Below, one piece after another: positions 17,389 to 26,738 of a stretch of DNA of 64,000 bases. How positions within the stretch are numbered: the first letter of the stretch is position 1; every line of letters starts with the position of its first letter. Source of the DNA: Cyclobacterium roseum (lineage in GTDB: Bacteria; Bacteroidota; Bacteroidia; Cytophagales; Cyclobacteriaceae); the NCBI RefSeq assembly GCF_010119225.1, contig NZ_WNKF01000008.1, positions 124,001-188,000 of the forward strand, written 5' to 3'. A program made the translations under genes and the position numbers. Below the pieces are notes generated by a model. That model was not told where the DNA came from and ran no database searches. It saw only the letters and a program-made list of their open reading frames with translations.

Positions 17389-18536
17389 TGAAGGGATATT
17401 CGGACCGGCTGGGAGAAGTTCAGGAATATTACTTTTCCAAAAAGCTCAAGGAAGTACAGCAGCTTCGGGAAGCAGGCAGGCCTATAATCAATATGGGAAT
17501 CGGAAGCCCTGATTTACCGCCCGACCCTCGGGTAATTGAGGCTCTCAAACAAACAGCAGATCTACCGGAAGCCCACGGATACCAATCCTATCAGGGTATT
17601 CCCCGGTTGAGAAAGGCCATGGCGGAATTTTACTCCAGGAACTACGGTGTTTCGCTGGATCCGCAATCTGAGATTCTCCCGTTAATGGGTTCGAAAGAAG
17701 GGATCATGCATGTTTCCCTGGCGTTTTTGAATGAAGGCGATGAAGTGCTGGTGCCGAACCCGGGCTATCCTACCTATACTTCCGTAACCAGGCTTCTAAA
17801 TGCTACGCCGGTATATTTTGACCTGCTGGAGAACAATCAATGGGAACCTGACTGGGAGGCATTGGAAAACATGGATTTAACGAAAGTAAAGCTGATGTGG
17901 GTCAATTATCCCCATATGCCCACCGGTGCAAGTGGCAGCCGGGAGCTCTTTGGCAAACTACTCAACTTTGCCAAAAGAAATTCCATACTGCTGGTTCACG
18001 ACAATCCGTATAGTTTTATTCTGAATGATCAACCGAAAAGTATGCTGGAATTACCCGGGGCTAAAGACCAGGTAATAGAGCTAAATTCTCTCAGTAAAAC
18101 GTTCAATATTCCGGGCTGGCGTGTAGGCATGTTGGCGGGAAGGCGGGATTACCTGCAGGCCGTATTGCGTGTCAAAAGTAATATGGATTCCGGTATGTTT
18201 CTGGGAATTCAGGAAGGGGCCATTGCCGCTTTAAATCTGGACGAGGCCTGGATTACTTCTATGAACGTCATTTACGAAACAAGAAAGAAGCTGGTGTTGG
18301 AAATGGCAAGCGTTTTGCGCTTGGAGGTGCAGCCGGGAGGTGCCGGCATGTTTGTTTGGGCGAAAGTTCCTACATCCGTTTCCGCACTCGAGCTGGTGGA
18401 TCGGCTATTGTACGAAAAAGATATTTTCATCAGTCCGGGAGAGATTTTTGGAAGCAGGGGAACGGATTATGTTCGATTTTCGCTCTGCGTTAAAGAAGAA
18501 AACATAAAGGAAGCATTGAATAGACTTGCAAATTAG
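17385..18536 (+). CDS. Class I/II PLP aminotransferase (likely aromatic)
   Basis: Fold-type I aminotransferase of 383 aa. Shown by MGIGSPDLPPDP at the N-terminus, PNPGYPTYTS, the HDNPYSFI stretch, and SLSKTFNIPGWRVGMLAG with the PLP-binding Lys near residue 237. Translationally coupled to pheA (ATGA) and followed 7 bases later by tyrA, so the natural reading is transamination of phenylpyruvate and 4-hydroxyphenylpyruvate to Phe and Tyr. That substrate choice is inferred from context; the sequence alone also fits other LL-DAP/aspartate-type enzymes. Confidence 0.9.
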   Translation: MMKGYSDRLGEVQEYYFSKKLKEVQQLREAGRPIINMGIGSPDLPPDPRVIEALKQTADLPEAHGYQSYQGIPRLRKAMAEFYSRNYGVSLDPQSEILPLMGSKEGIMHVSLAFLNEGDEVLVPNPGYPTYTSVTRLLNATPVYFDLLENNQWEPDWEALENMDLTKVKLMWVNYPHMPTGASGSRELFGKLLNFAKRNSILLVHDNPYSFILNDQPKSMLELPGAKDQVIELNSLSKTFNIPGWRVGMLAGRRDYLQAVLRVKSNMDSGMFLGIQEGAIAALNLDEAWITSMNVIYETRKKLVLEMASVLRLEVQPGGAGMFVWAKVPTSVSALELVDRLLYEKDIFISPGEIFGSRGTDYVRFSLCVKEENIKEALNRLAN

Positions 18537-18543
18537 AAGCAAA

Positions 18544-19392
18544 ATGAAAAAAGTACACCTAATTGGCCTTGGATTACTAGGAGGATCCTTTGCCCTGGCA
18601 ATAAAAAAAGCCCTTCCCGGGTGGGAACTGACAGGATTTGACCAGAATCCGGAACACCTGAATACCGCTTACGAAATGGGGTTGATCAGTAAAAAGCTCG
18701 AAACGCCTGATGCAGATACCTCACTGGTAGTCGTCGCTACTCCGGTAGATGCCTTGTATTCTCTGATTGACAAAACATTGGCTCAGGTAGGACCGGGTAC
18801 CCTGGTAATGGATTTCGGTTCTACCAAGGATGAACTCTGCCAAAAGATGAGCAGCCATCCCAAAAGGGCGCAGTACCTGGCGGTTCACCCCATTGCTGGG
18901 ACTGAAAATTCCGGTCCTAAGGCTGCCGAAGTCAATTTGTTTGATGGCAAGGTGTTGATCATTTGCGAAATGGAAAAGACAGATGTACACCTGAAGGGCC
19001 TGGCGTATGAAGTTTTCGAAGCAGTGAACATGAAACTTCGGTTTATGGATCCGGTGGAACATGATCTGCACCTGGCTTTCGTTTCTCATCTTTCCCATAT
19101 TTCTTCCTTCGTGCTAGGAAAAACCGTATTGGATAAGACCAAAGACGAAAAAAACATCTTTGATATGGCTGGCAGTGGTTTTGCTTCCACCGTCCGCCTG
19201 GCTAAGAGTTCCCCGGATATGTGGGCACCCATTTTTTTTGAAAACAAAAAGAATGTATTAGAGGCTTTGGACAGTTACATTCAACACCTCTCTCACTTTC
19301 GTCAACTCATTGCAGATGGAGACGAAACCGGATTGAATTCGGAAATGAACGAAGCAAACAAAATCAGAGATATTTTAGATTTAAAGGATTAA
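18544..19392 (+). CDS. tyrA: Prephenate dehydrogenase
   Basis: NAD(P)-dependent oxidative decarboxylation of prephenate to 4-hydroxyphenylpyruvate, the Tyr branch. Rossmann motif VHLIGLGLLGGSFALAIKK at residues 4-22, then VVVATPVDALYSLI, DFGSTKDEL, VHPIAGTENSGP and AFVSHLSHISSF with the conserved His. About 282 aa. The frame also has a TTG at 18526 inside the aminotransferase gene, but the ATG at 18544 gives the correct short Rossmann start. Last gene of the aromatic run; the next gene starts 60 bases on. Confidence 0.94.
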   Translation: MKKVHLIGLGLLGGSFALAIKKALPGWELTGFDQNPEHLNTAYEMGLISKKLETPDADTSLVVVATPVDALYSLIDKTLAQVGPGTLVMDFGSTKDELCQKMSSHPKRAQYLAVHPIAGTENSGPKAAEVNLFDGKVLIICEMEKTDVHLKGLAYEVFEAVNMKLRFMDPVEHDLHLAFVSHLSHISSFVLGKTVLDKTKDEKNIFDMAGSGFASTVRLAKSSPDMWAPIFFENKKNVLEALDSYIQHLSHFRQLIADGDETGLNSEMNEANKIRDILDLKD

Positions 19393-19452
19393 TAAGCCGC
19401 TATTTTTTCCGATTGATAAAATTACCTCGATTTTTTTTGTAATTTTATTAAT

Positions 19453-20670
19453 ATGCAGTTGAACATTGATTCAGAATTCCAATCCCTTCGGGAGGTATTG
19501 GTGCACCGTCCCGGAAAGGAAATTGACCGGCTGACCCCTTATAACAAAGAATTGTTATTGTTTGAGGAGGTTCCCTACCTGGAGGAGATGCAGCGGGAGC
19601 ACGATGTGTTTACCCGACTGATTCGAGACAGTTGTGGGGCAACGATTTATTTTTTCGAAGATTTGTTGGGCGATATTCTGAGTCAAAAGGAACTTTTGCA
19701 GACATTGATGCGGGAGGCCCTGGCCGCCTCACGATTGGAACACCTCGCCAGTGATTTGCTGGGCGTTTTGTCGGTGGCCGACTGTACCCGGGCCCTTATT
19801 TCGGGTATCAAGGTACATGAAGTTAGGGGTAAGTTGAGTTCCCGTTCGCTGGTAGATTTACTGGATGTAGCATTCCTGATTCCTCCCTGCCCCAATTTGT
19901 ACTTTCAGCGAGATACCGCTGCCATCGTACCCGGCGGGGTGCTATTTTCTTCGATGAGACTACCCGAACGACAACGGGAGGCAAACATGGTTCGCATGAT
20001 TTTTGAAAATCACCCCCTGTTCAAGGACAAAATCAAAAAATGCTATCCACCAACTACACACAACAGCCCGGCATCGCTGGAGGGGGGAGATGTCATCATT
20101 TTAAATGAAAAGGCCGTAGCGATAGGATGTTCCGAACGGACAGAAGAAAAGGCCATTTACCATGTCGCTAAAAAGCTCATTGCTTCCGGTAGTGTGGAGC
20201 GCGTCTATGAAGTCCACCTTCCCAAAAAACGGAATTTTATGCATCTGGATACGGTGTTTACCATTCTGGATCAAAACAAAGTGTTGACCTACCCCGATGC
20301 CATTCAATCCGTACAGCAGATACTATTGTATACCCGAAAGGAAGACGATGGAAACAAGGTGCATATCAAGCGGCAGCATGTCAAAGAACCCTTACGGGAA
20401 ATTTTAAAAAGAGAGATTCATGGTCTGGAGATTATTGGAACAGATAAGGTAAACCAGGAATATGCACTCCGGGAGCAATGGTTTGATGGCGCAAATGTTT
20501 TTACCATTGCGCCCGGAACCGTGATCTCTTATAATCGGAACAAGCATACGAATAGGGCCCTACGCGAATTTGGCGTGGAGGTGCTGGAAATGCCTTCCTC
20601 GGAGTTATCCCGTGGTTTGGGAGGCCCCAGGTGCATGAGTATGCCTATCAGCAGAAATCCTGTGGGTTGA
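19453..20670 (+). CDS. arcA: Arginine deiminase
   Basis: Hydrolyses arginine to citrulline and ammonia; 405 aa, normal length. Guanidino-group-modifying fold with YFQRDTAAIVPGG (substrate Asp), LEGGDVIILN, the catalytic His in FMHLDTVFTILD, and the nucleophilic Cys near residue 394 in GGPRCMSMPISR. No ornithine carbamoyltransferase or carbamate kinase is adjacent, so a complete ADI energy pathway is not shown here; an ornithine aminotransferase gene lies 28 kb away. The 205 bases to the convergent lptD gene hold nothing recognised. Confidence 0.93.
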   Translation: MQLNIDSEFQSLREVLVHRPGKEIDRLTPYNKELLLFEEVPYLEEMQREHDVFTRLIRDSCGATIYFFEDLLGDILSQKELLQTLMREALAASRLEHLASDLLGVLSVADCTRALISGIKVHEVRGKLSSRSLVDLLDVAFLIPPCPNLYFQRDTAAIVPGGVLFSSMRLPERQREANMVRMIFENHPLFKDKIKKCYPPTTHNSPASLEGGDVIILNEKAVAIGCSERTEEKAIYHVAKKLIASGSVERVYEVHLPKKRNFMHLDTVFTILDQNKVLTYPDAIQSVQQILLYTRKEDDGNKVHIKRQHVKEPLREILKREIHGLEIIGTDKVNQEYALREQWFDGANVFTIAPGTVISYNRNKHTNRALREFGVEVLEMPSSELSRGLGGPRCMSMPISRNPVG

Positions 20671-20874
20671 CAGGCCATATTGGAATTGAAAAACGGAATG
20701 GCAGTTCCATCTTGGAGGGTTGAACATTTTTTTCTAAAAGCCCGGAATCAAGTACAAAGCCGTTCAAACGAATCAAATTGTCCAATATTAAAATCGAACT
20801 CAGTTAACAGGAAAAATTGGCTTTTGGTAGGAGCGATCTTTAGGATCAATTCTGGCACTAAAGCGGAATATTTC

Positions 20875-23643
20875 TCAAAAATTATCAAAAAAGGACCGTC
20901 TTCTGGATACTTTTAGATCTCTCAATATATTGGATTTTACGCGTATGTCGATATTGTAGGAGGTAAATCTGCCGAAAGGTACCCAATTGACATTCATTTG
21001 CCAGCAGTGCAGATCCCTGGCAATACCGATCATGGTTTGGGTGATCTTGGCTGCGGCCAGATCGTAGCCGGAGTTGAAATTGATTTTCCATTTTTCCGAA
21101 ATGCTCAGATCTCCGGATAAATTGACTGCCTGTGTAATGTTTGTTGACCCGGTAGTAGCTTTGCGGTAACTAAGATTGTAACTGAAGTTCATGTTCCAGG
21201 GGATAGACCAGTCAATATACTGGCTGGGGTCATTGGCGATCCGGTTGATTTCGTTTTCCACAAATTCATCCATTTGTCCTCCCTGATTTAAAAATTCATT
21301 GGTAAGTTCGTCCCGAACCTCTCCCGGGGATTGTTCTGTTTTACTGGGGTTGAGGCTGCCATTGATATTCAGGGAGGCACTGCGGATGGTACCCAGACCT
21401 TGTCCTCTTTTCCAGGCAAATTCATTGACTCGGCGCGTCACCTGTTGCTCTCCATTGGTGAAAGTTCTGGTGGCGTAAGGGTCAAAGTTTGCATTCAGGT
21501 TTACCGATAATTTCTTGTCAAAAAGCGAGGTTCGGGTGTTGAAATTCAACGGAGCCAGATTGAAGGAATCCACGGCGAAGTTGTACCCGGTCGACACGTT
21601 TAAGGTTTGAAGGATGGGTACTTTCTTGGTTTCGGCTTCTGCCGTATCGCTTTCGGTTCTCACCTTGGCTTCCACCACATTCCGGATACTGATAGTCAAG
21701 GCCTTGGATTCACCCATGGGGGCTCCTCCGTAAATAAAGCCCTGGTAGCGGGAAAGTCGTTGCATGCGGCCGCTGCTGTTGGTTTGCACTTCCTGGTAAT
21801 ATCCGTATTTGGGATCCGAAAAATCCGGCGTACTGGTAAAGCCAAAAGTAGGCTGCATGTGGTGACGGATGGCCTCGATTTTTGAACCCGGCTTGAAGGT
21901 GTAGAAGCCATAAACATTGGTTGACAGGTTAAAGGAGGAATTGTAATAATTAATCCGGTTGAAGCCGTTTTCGAGTATGCGATCCAGCCGTTCTTCGGCA
22001 GGATTATAGTAGTAATTTATCCGATCAAGGTACCAGATTTCAGTAAAATTCATGGAAGCTGTTCCTGTGAAAAAGCGGAAGAGACTGAAATTAGAAGAAA
22101 TGGGGACGGTATGTCGAAAGCCATTGTCCGCGTCACGGAGCAATTGCGGGAGATTGGCAAAGGTAAAAGGCAGTACATCCGGAGCAGTAGGTTGTCCCAG
22201 CTCCTCAATTTGTTGTTGCAAGTTGGGGTCCACTCCCAATTCCGGTGTAATCCGGTTGTTAATCGAATTTTGGGCATTAAAATTCCAGGCAACATTCAAG
22301 GTTTTCAGGGGTTCGAAGCGAATGTTTCGAAAGGGGTTTTGCCGGTTCATATTTACTGCCACATCCGGAAGCAGTAGGTTTACTTCGTCGGTTACCTGAT
22401 TTTGAGAATGCCGGAGGTTAGCAGACATGCTAAAGGGGGTGCCGGTAAAGGTTTTGCTATAGGAAATATTGGAAGAGAAGTCAGATTGCTGGTTTTGCTG
22501 AAAATTCCCTTGATTCAAAATATTATCGTTATACGATTTGGTTCCAAAGTTAGCGGATGCCGAGAAGCGGGAATTGCCTCTTGTCTCTGGGTTGTGATTC
22601 CAGCGAAACCAAAAGGCGTCGTATTCCAGTGGTTGCTCGGCTGTTTCAGGGCTCTGAAATTTCTGGTAGTCGATGTTCAGCCCGCCTCTATATCGGTACC
22701 TTTTATTATAAACGGAGGCTGTTTTCAGTCCATAGCCTCCTTTAGAGAAGACTTCTCCCGTCACCCGGGTATGCACGTAATCATTGAACGCAAAGTAGTA
22801 CCCAAAGTCCCTAAGGAAAAAGCCACGTCGCTGTTCCTCTCCGTAGGAGGGGAAGATAATCCCGGAGGTTTGTTCTTCCGGCGTATCCGGAATGACCCCA
22901 AAAGGAAGTCCCAAAGGAGTCGGAATGTTATTGAAATAGAGGTTAAAAGGTCCTGAAACCACGTGTTTGCCGCGAACGGACTTGATTTTGGAAGAGGAGA
23001 TATGCCAATGCGGTTCGACCAGATCACAGGTTGTGTAAAAACCATTGCTCAGGTATACGGATCCATCTTTGGTTTTCTTTACGGTTTCTCCACGTAGCAG
23101 CCCTTCATCCTGTTGGGTCACCACATCGGATATGATGGCTTTTTGACTTTTAAAATTATAGCGCATCTGCTTTCGGATCTCGTAGGTGCTGTTGCCTTCT
23201 TTAAAGACAGGGTTTCCCTGAGCTACTCCGGTACTATCTTCCAGACCGGAGGCAAACAACTCTGAATTTTCCCAGTCAATGATGATGTAATCGGCATCCA
23301 GCCGGATATTGCCGTATTCAAACCAGGCTCCTTTATACAAAAACACTTTGTTTTGGGCAAAATCAGAAATAATGCTGTCTTCGGCGTAATAATTGATAGT
23401 GGTAGTTATATCTCCGATTTCTTCCTGGATGGCAGCGTCCAGTTCTTCGGGGGATATCTGAAGGATACTATCGGGAAGGGTAGGAAGCAGGGTATCGGAT
23501 TCCACTGTTGGTCGTCCCAGGCTATCTGGTGCGGCTAGTTCCAATTCGCCGGAGCTGCCTTTTTCGGTTTCCTGACCAAACACCGCCTGCCCAAAAAGCG
23601 TAAGGATACCTATGGAAAGAAAAGCGCGGGTAAGATAATGCAC
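20875..23643 (-). CDS. lptD: LPS-assembly outer-membrane protein LptD (Bacteroidota type)
   Basis: Outer-membrane barrel that inserts lipopolysaccharide, 922 aa. A signal peptide (residues 1-24, ending VFGQ) is followed by an acidic Ser/Pro-rich stretch. An OstA-like beta-jellyroll comes next (GNIRLDADYIIIDWENSELFASG, GKHVVSGPFNLYFNNIPTPLGLPFG), then a long barrel rich in alternating aromatic/polar strands. The C-terminus ends SRRRSFFDNF, with aromatic residues near the end as expected for a barrel protein. Divergent from the amidase gene with 63 bases between; both act on the envelope. Confidence 0.88.
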   Translation of the reverse strand: MHYLTRAFLSIGILTLFGQAVFGQETEKGSSGELELAAPDSLGRPTVESDTLLPTLPDSILQISPEELDAAIQEEIGDITTTINYYAEDSIISDFAQNKVFLYKGAWFEYGNIRLDADYIIIDWENSELFASGLEDSTGVAQGNPVFKEGNSTYEIRKQMRYNFKSQKAIISDVVTQQDEGLLRGETVKKTKDGSVYLSNGFYTTCDLVEPHWHISSSKIKSVRGKHVVSGPFNLYFNNIPTPLGLPFGVIPDTPEEQTSGIIFPSYGEEQRRGFFLRDFGYYFAFNDYVHTRVTGEVFSKGGYGLKTASVYNKRYRYRGGLNIDYQKFQSPETAEQPLEYDAFWFRWNHNPETRGNSRFSASANFGTKSYNDNILNQGNFQQNQQSDFSSNISYSKTFTGTPFSMSANLRHSQNQVTDEVNLLLPDVAVNMNRQNPFRNIRFEPLKTLNVAWNFNAQNSINNRITPELGVDPNLQQQIEELGQPTAPDVLPFTFANLPQLLRDADNGFRHTVPISSNFSLFRFFTGTASMNFTEIWYLDRINYYYNPAEERLDRILENGFNRINYYNSSFNLSTNVYGFYTFKPGSKIEAIRHHMQPTFGFTSTPDFSDPKYGYYQEVQTNSSGRMQRLSRYQGFIYGGAPMGESKALTISIRNVVEAKVRTESDTAEAETKKVPILQTLNVSTGYNFAVDSFNLAPLNFNTRTSLFDKKLSVNLNANFDPYATRTFTNGEQQVTRRVNEFAWKRGQGLGTIRSASLNINGSLNPSKTEQSPGEVRDELTNEFLNQGGQMDEFVENEINRIANDPSQYIDWSIPWNMNFSYNLSYRKATTGSTNITQAVNLSGDLSISEKWKINFNSGYDLAAAKITQTMIGIARDLHCWQMNVNWVPFGRFTSYNIDIRVKSNILRDLKVSRRRSFFDNF

Positions 23644-23706
23644 CGATAATTTCTGTTTGCTTTAAAAATTTCTAAATTTTGCGTAAAGTTAAGGTTATTA
23701 ACGTTT

Positions 23707-24507
23707 ATGGAACGAACCAGGTTGAAAAATATTCTTTTAATTTCATTGCTCTCTGTGGCCTTTGTTTTTTGCGCTTTTACCAGGGTAGGAGAGAAAAAAA
23801 CAGAGTTTAAACTTCGAAGAATCGTTATTGATGCGGGGCATGGAGGAAAAGACCCAGGAACGATCGGTTCTATTTCCCGGGAGAAAGACGTCGTCCTGGC
23901 CCTGGCACTTAAAGTGGGGGGCTACGTGGAGGAATTATTGCCGGAGGTAGAAGTGATTTATACGCGTACCACAGACAGGTTTATCGAATTGAAGGAGCGG
24001 GCCAATATCGCCAACCGGAACAGGGCTGATCTTTTCATCTCCATCCATTGCAATGCCACCTCTTCTTCCCGGGTTCATGGCACGGAAACGTTTGTTATGG
24101 GAAACAAAAATTTCAACGCCAATTTTGAAATTGTCAAACGGGAGAATGCGGTGATCTTGCTGGAGGATGATTATCAGGAGAATTACGAGGGTTTTGACCC
24201 CCAGTCTCCTGAATCCTATATGATGTTTAACCTGATGCAAAAAGCTTATTTTTCCAACAGTTTATCCCTGGCCGAGAAAATTGAAACCGACTTCTCCACA
24301 CGTGTTAATCGACATTCCCGGGGGGTAAAGCAAGCACCCTTTTATGTGTTGTGGACCACCAGCATGCCCAGTGTTTTGATCGAGGCGGGTTTCCTTTCCA
24401 ATAATAGTGAGGAGCGCTATCTAAACAGTAAAAGCGGCCAAACCTATGTTGCATCCGGCATTTTCCGTGCGATCAAAGCTTACAAAGAAGAGATCGAATC
24501 CCTGTAA
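23707..24507 (+). CDS. N-acetylmuramoyl-L-alanine amidase (Amidase_3)
   Basis: Zn-dependent amidase cleaving the peptide from MurNAc in peptidoglycan, 266 aa. A hydrophobic signal or anchor lies at residues 8-24, with FVFC as a possible lipobox. The catalytic domain is clear: VIDAGHGGKDPG (His 45), EKD (Glu 59), the second Zn His in LFISIHCNATSS, and the catalytic Glu in VLIEAGFLSN. An insertion of about 40 residues rich in Asp/Glu/Asn (VKRENAVILLEDDYQENYEGFDPQSPES) after FVMGNKNFNAN is usual for Bacteroidota members and may gate the active site. Confidence 0.93.
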   Translation: MERTRLKNILLISLLSVAFVFCAFTRVGEKKTEFKLRRIVIDAGHGGKDPGTIGSISREKDVVLALALKVGGYVEELLPEVEVIYTRTTDRFIELKERANIANRNRADLFISIHCNATSSSRVHGTETFVMGNKNFNANFEIVKRENAVILLEDDYQENYEGFDPQSPESYMMFNLMQKAYFSNSLSLAEKIETDFSTRVNRHSRGVKQAPFYVLWTTSMPSVLIEAGFLSNNSEERYLNSKSGQTYVASGIFRAIKAYKEEIESL

Positions 24508-24605
24508 AATGGGAGTGCTATCAGGACGGCCAGAAGGGCAGACCCAAGGAGAAATTAAGAAAAAATAGTACCTTGGGTAAGTAAAATTTAGAAGTACTTT
24601 ATTTG

Positions 24606-25454
24606 ATGGACAGTCAGCTAACAGACAAGGAATTAAACGCGCTGGTTTCCTTATTGGATGATAACGACCAGGAAATCAAGGATCACGTCAGGGGAAAGAT
24701 CATTTCACTGGGGAATGATGTGATCCCCTTTTTGGAAAACAAATGGGAAAGCTCTTTTAACCCCGAGTTGCAAAAAGAAATAGAGGAACTGGTACACGAA
24801 CTGCAGATAAACCTGCTTCGGCAACGCCTGGAAGAATGGAAAAACTCGGAGGAAAAAGAACTACTTGAAGGGCTCTGGATCATCAACACCTATTTGTACC
24901 CCGAATTGGAGTTCGAGCAGTTAAATGCCATCATGCAGCAAATTTATTTTCAGGTTTGGACCAATTTCAAAAATGAGCTTTCGGTTTATGATAAAATTAA
25001 GCTAATCAACAATGTATTGTTCAATGACCTGAAGTTTTCAGCGAACACCAAGAATTTTCATAGTCCTGGAAACAGCATGATTAAAACTGTTTTGGAAACC
25101 AAGAAGGGAAATCCCATCAGTCTCTGTTCCGTTTATCTATTGGTGGCCAGAAAACTCGGATTACCCATTTATGGTGTCAATCTTCCAAACCTTTTCGTGC
25201 TAACGTATAAATCCGGTAAATTCAAATTTTATATAAACGCCTTTAACAAAGGGCTGATTTTTACCCGGCAGGATATTAATAATTACCTGGAACACCTTAA
25301 ACTGGAACCTCAGCCAGCCTATTATGAGCCCTGTGAAAACACGGATATCATCCGAAGAATGCTAAGAAACCTGGTGTTTGCCTTTGATAAAATTGGCGAG
25401 GTTGATAAGAGCAAGGAAATTAAGGGATTGCTTGAAATTCTCGATAGGGATTAG
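24606..25454 (+). CDS. SirB1/transglutaminase-like family protein
   Basis: About 282 aa with the core KGNPISLCSVYLLVARKLGLPIYGVNLP, which is the transglutaminase-like (SirB1, transglut_core2) signature, and INAFNKGLIFTRQDINNYL behind it. The N-terminal 100 residues are acidic and helical. The position that is His in most relatives (LPxHF) is Leu here (LPNLFVLTY), so a catalytic triad is doubtful. The ATG at 24606 is preferred over a TTG just before it. Its stop overlaps the stop of the convergent next gene. Confidence 0.75.
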   Translation: MDSQLTDKELNALVSLLDDNDQEIKDHVRGKIISLGNDVIPFLENKWESSFNPELQKEIEELVHELQINLLRQRLEEWKNSEEKELLEGLWIINTYLYPELEFEQLNAIMQQIYFQVWTNFKNELSVYDKIKLINNVLFNDLKFSANTKNFHSPGNSMIKTVLETKKGNPISLCSVYLLVARKLGLPIYGVNLPNLFVLTYKSGKFKFYINAFNKGLIFTRQDINNYLEHLKLEPQPAYYEPCENTDIIRRMLRNLVFAFDKIGEVDKSKEIKGLLEILDRD

Positions 25455-26029
25455 AGGATGCTTCGGATGTTGCATCCTACGGCCCGGGTAACGGCCGGTC
25501 CGGGCCTTTTTCTCGACAAAACGGCTTCGATTGCATTATCCAGGTATTGAACGGAAACGCTAGCCGGGGACTGCGCGTTGTTGTCAATGGCACCTTTGTA
25601 AGCGATAGAATAGCCCGTCGGCCCGGAGGAGATGACCACGGCTTCGGGAATTTTTCTTACACCCGTTTGCCGGGTAAATTCCTGCTCGCTGTCCATTAGA
25701 AATGGAATTCCTGCATCTCGGGCCCAGGTTAGCTGTTGCATGCGTTGCTGATTTTCCTCTTCCATCCAGGAATGGGGATTAACAAGAGCGAAAAACACAT
25801 TTTCCCCTGAATATTGCCGATGCAGGTTTAGAATTCTTTCTTCATATAGCTTCGCATAGGGACAATTAAGGCTGTTAACGATAAAAACCATGGTCGCAGC
25901 GGAACTTTGTTCCGATATGGACACAGGCTGTCCTGAAAAGGCATCTATCAGTTCTATGCTAGCCATTCTCTGTCCCCAGACCAGGGAAACACAAAAAAAG
26001 TAAACCAGAAAACATCCAAAACGTCGCAT
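25451..26029 (-). CDS. Exported thioredoxin-fold (AhpC/TSA, redoxin-like) protein
   Basis: 192 aa with a signal peptide (MRRFGCFLVYFFCVSLVWG) and a thioredoxin-like fold: TMVFIVNSLNCPYAKLYEERILNL, AGIPFLMDSEQEFTRQTGVRKIPEAVVIS with the conserved cis-Pro. The active site has a single Cys (NCPYAK) rather than CxxC; another Cys (GCNIR) is at the C-terminus and might serve as the resolving residue. Likely periplasmic redox or thiol-peroxidase-like role. It ends tail to tail with the SirB1-like gene, the two stop codons sharing bases. Confidence 0.8.
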   Translation of the reverse strand: MRRFGCFLVYFFCVSLVWGQRMASIELIDAFSGQPVSISEQSSAATMVFIVNSLNCPYAKLYEERILNLHRQYSGENVFFALVNPHSWMEEENQQRMQQLTWARDAGIPFLMDSEQEFTRQTGVRKIPEAVVISSGPTGYSIAYKGAIDNNAQSPASVSVQYLDNAIEAVLSRKRPGPAVTRAVGCNIRSIL

Positions 26030-26065
26030 GGAACAAGTTTTTTAATTAAACAAAGATAAAAAAAA

Positions 26066-26695
26066 TCACCAGATGGTATAGGTAAGAATGATATCATTTT
26101 CGGAGATGACTTTGACTGAATAGTGGTGGTCCGCAAAATCGGTCCCGTATATCTTTCCTTTGATCACGGATTCGTTTCGGGTAAAGGGCTGCAGCAAGAT
26201 GTTTTGGCGTAGGCTGATGCCCTTCCTGCCCTGGCATTTAAAAATGGTTTCTTTCACCGACCAGGCCAGCGAATACAAGTAAGGGTCCTTACCTAAAAAA
26301 TCCATTTCTTTCGGGTCCAGGTATTTTTTTCCAAGAGGAACGGTTTTTTCCCGCACCTTTTCGAGATCTATTCCCACCGGCATTTCCTTGTGAAAGATGG
26401 CGGCTGCCAGATCGCCATGGTGTGTAAGGGAAACAAAACCATATCCGTCCATGGTGTGTGATTTTCCATGGGAGTCTTTGTAAAAGCCCGGATAAGGGAG
26501 TTGAATGCTTTCCAGGGCAAGCTTTATGGCCAGTCTCGCTCCTTTCCATTCCATTTTTTTTTGGAGGTGGCTAATATTGGCCAGGGAAAGTTTTTCACGA
26601 AAGCTTAAAAAGTCCATTGGATGGGTACTGGATTCCTGAATATTGTTGACAGCAAAAGCAGATAAAGGGCTAATTTTTTCTATTTTTGTTTGCAT
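26066..26695 (-). CDS. 4'-phosphopantetheinyl transferase superfamily protein
   Basis: Transfers phosphopantetheine from CoA to a carrier protein, 209 aa, Sfp/EntD-type two-lobed fold. Motifs: VSLTHHGDLAAAIF, the Mg-binding GIDLEKV, and LAWSVKETIFKCQGRKGISLR. Which carrier it serves (fatty acid ACP or a biosynthetic carrier) cannot be read here. It is divergent from the WD40 gene, and its ATG overlaps an in-frame ATG of that gene on the other strand. Confidence 0.9.
   Translation of the reverse strand: MQTKIEKISPLSAFAVNNIQESSTHPMDFLSFREKLSLANISHLQKKMEWKGARLAIKLALESIQLPYPGFYKDSHGKSHTMDGYGFVSLTHHGDLAAAIFHKEMPVGIDLEKVREKTVPLGKKYLDPKEMDFLGKDPYLYSLAWSVKETIFKCQGRKGISLRQNILLQPFTRNESVIKGKIYGTDFADHHYSVKVISENDIILTYTIW
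26681..26688 (+). promoter_or_regulatory. Candidate -7 element for the WD40 gene
   Basis: TATTTTTG matches TAnnTTTG. Transcription would start around 26693-26697, which favours the WD40 start at 26739 over the ATG at 26694. No clear -33 TTTG at the right distance. Confidence 0.4.
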
Positions 26696-26738
26696 GGTTA
26701 CTCAAAATGAGCTGGGTGATAAAGATAGATTGCAATAT

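Noticed and set aside
22402-22956. 184-codon plus-strand ORF inside lptD
   Set aside because: Antisense to a clear outer-membrane protein gene, with no family features.
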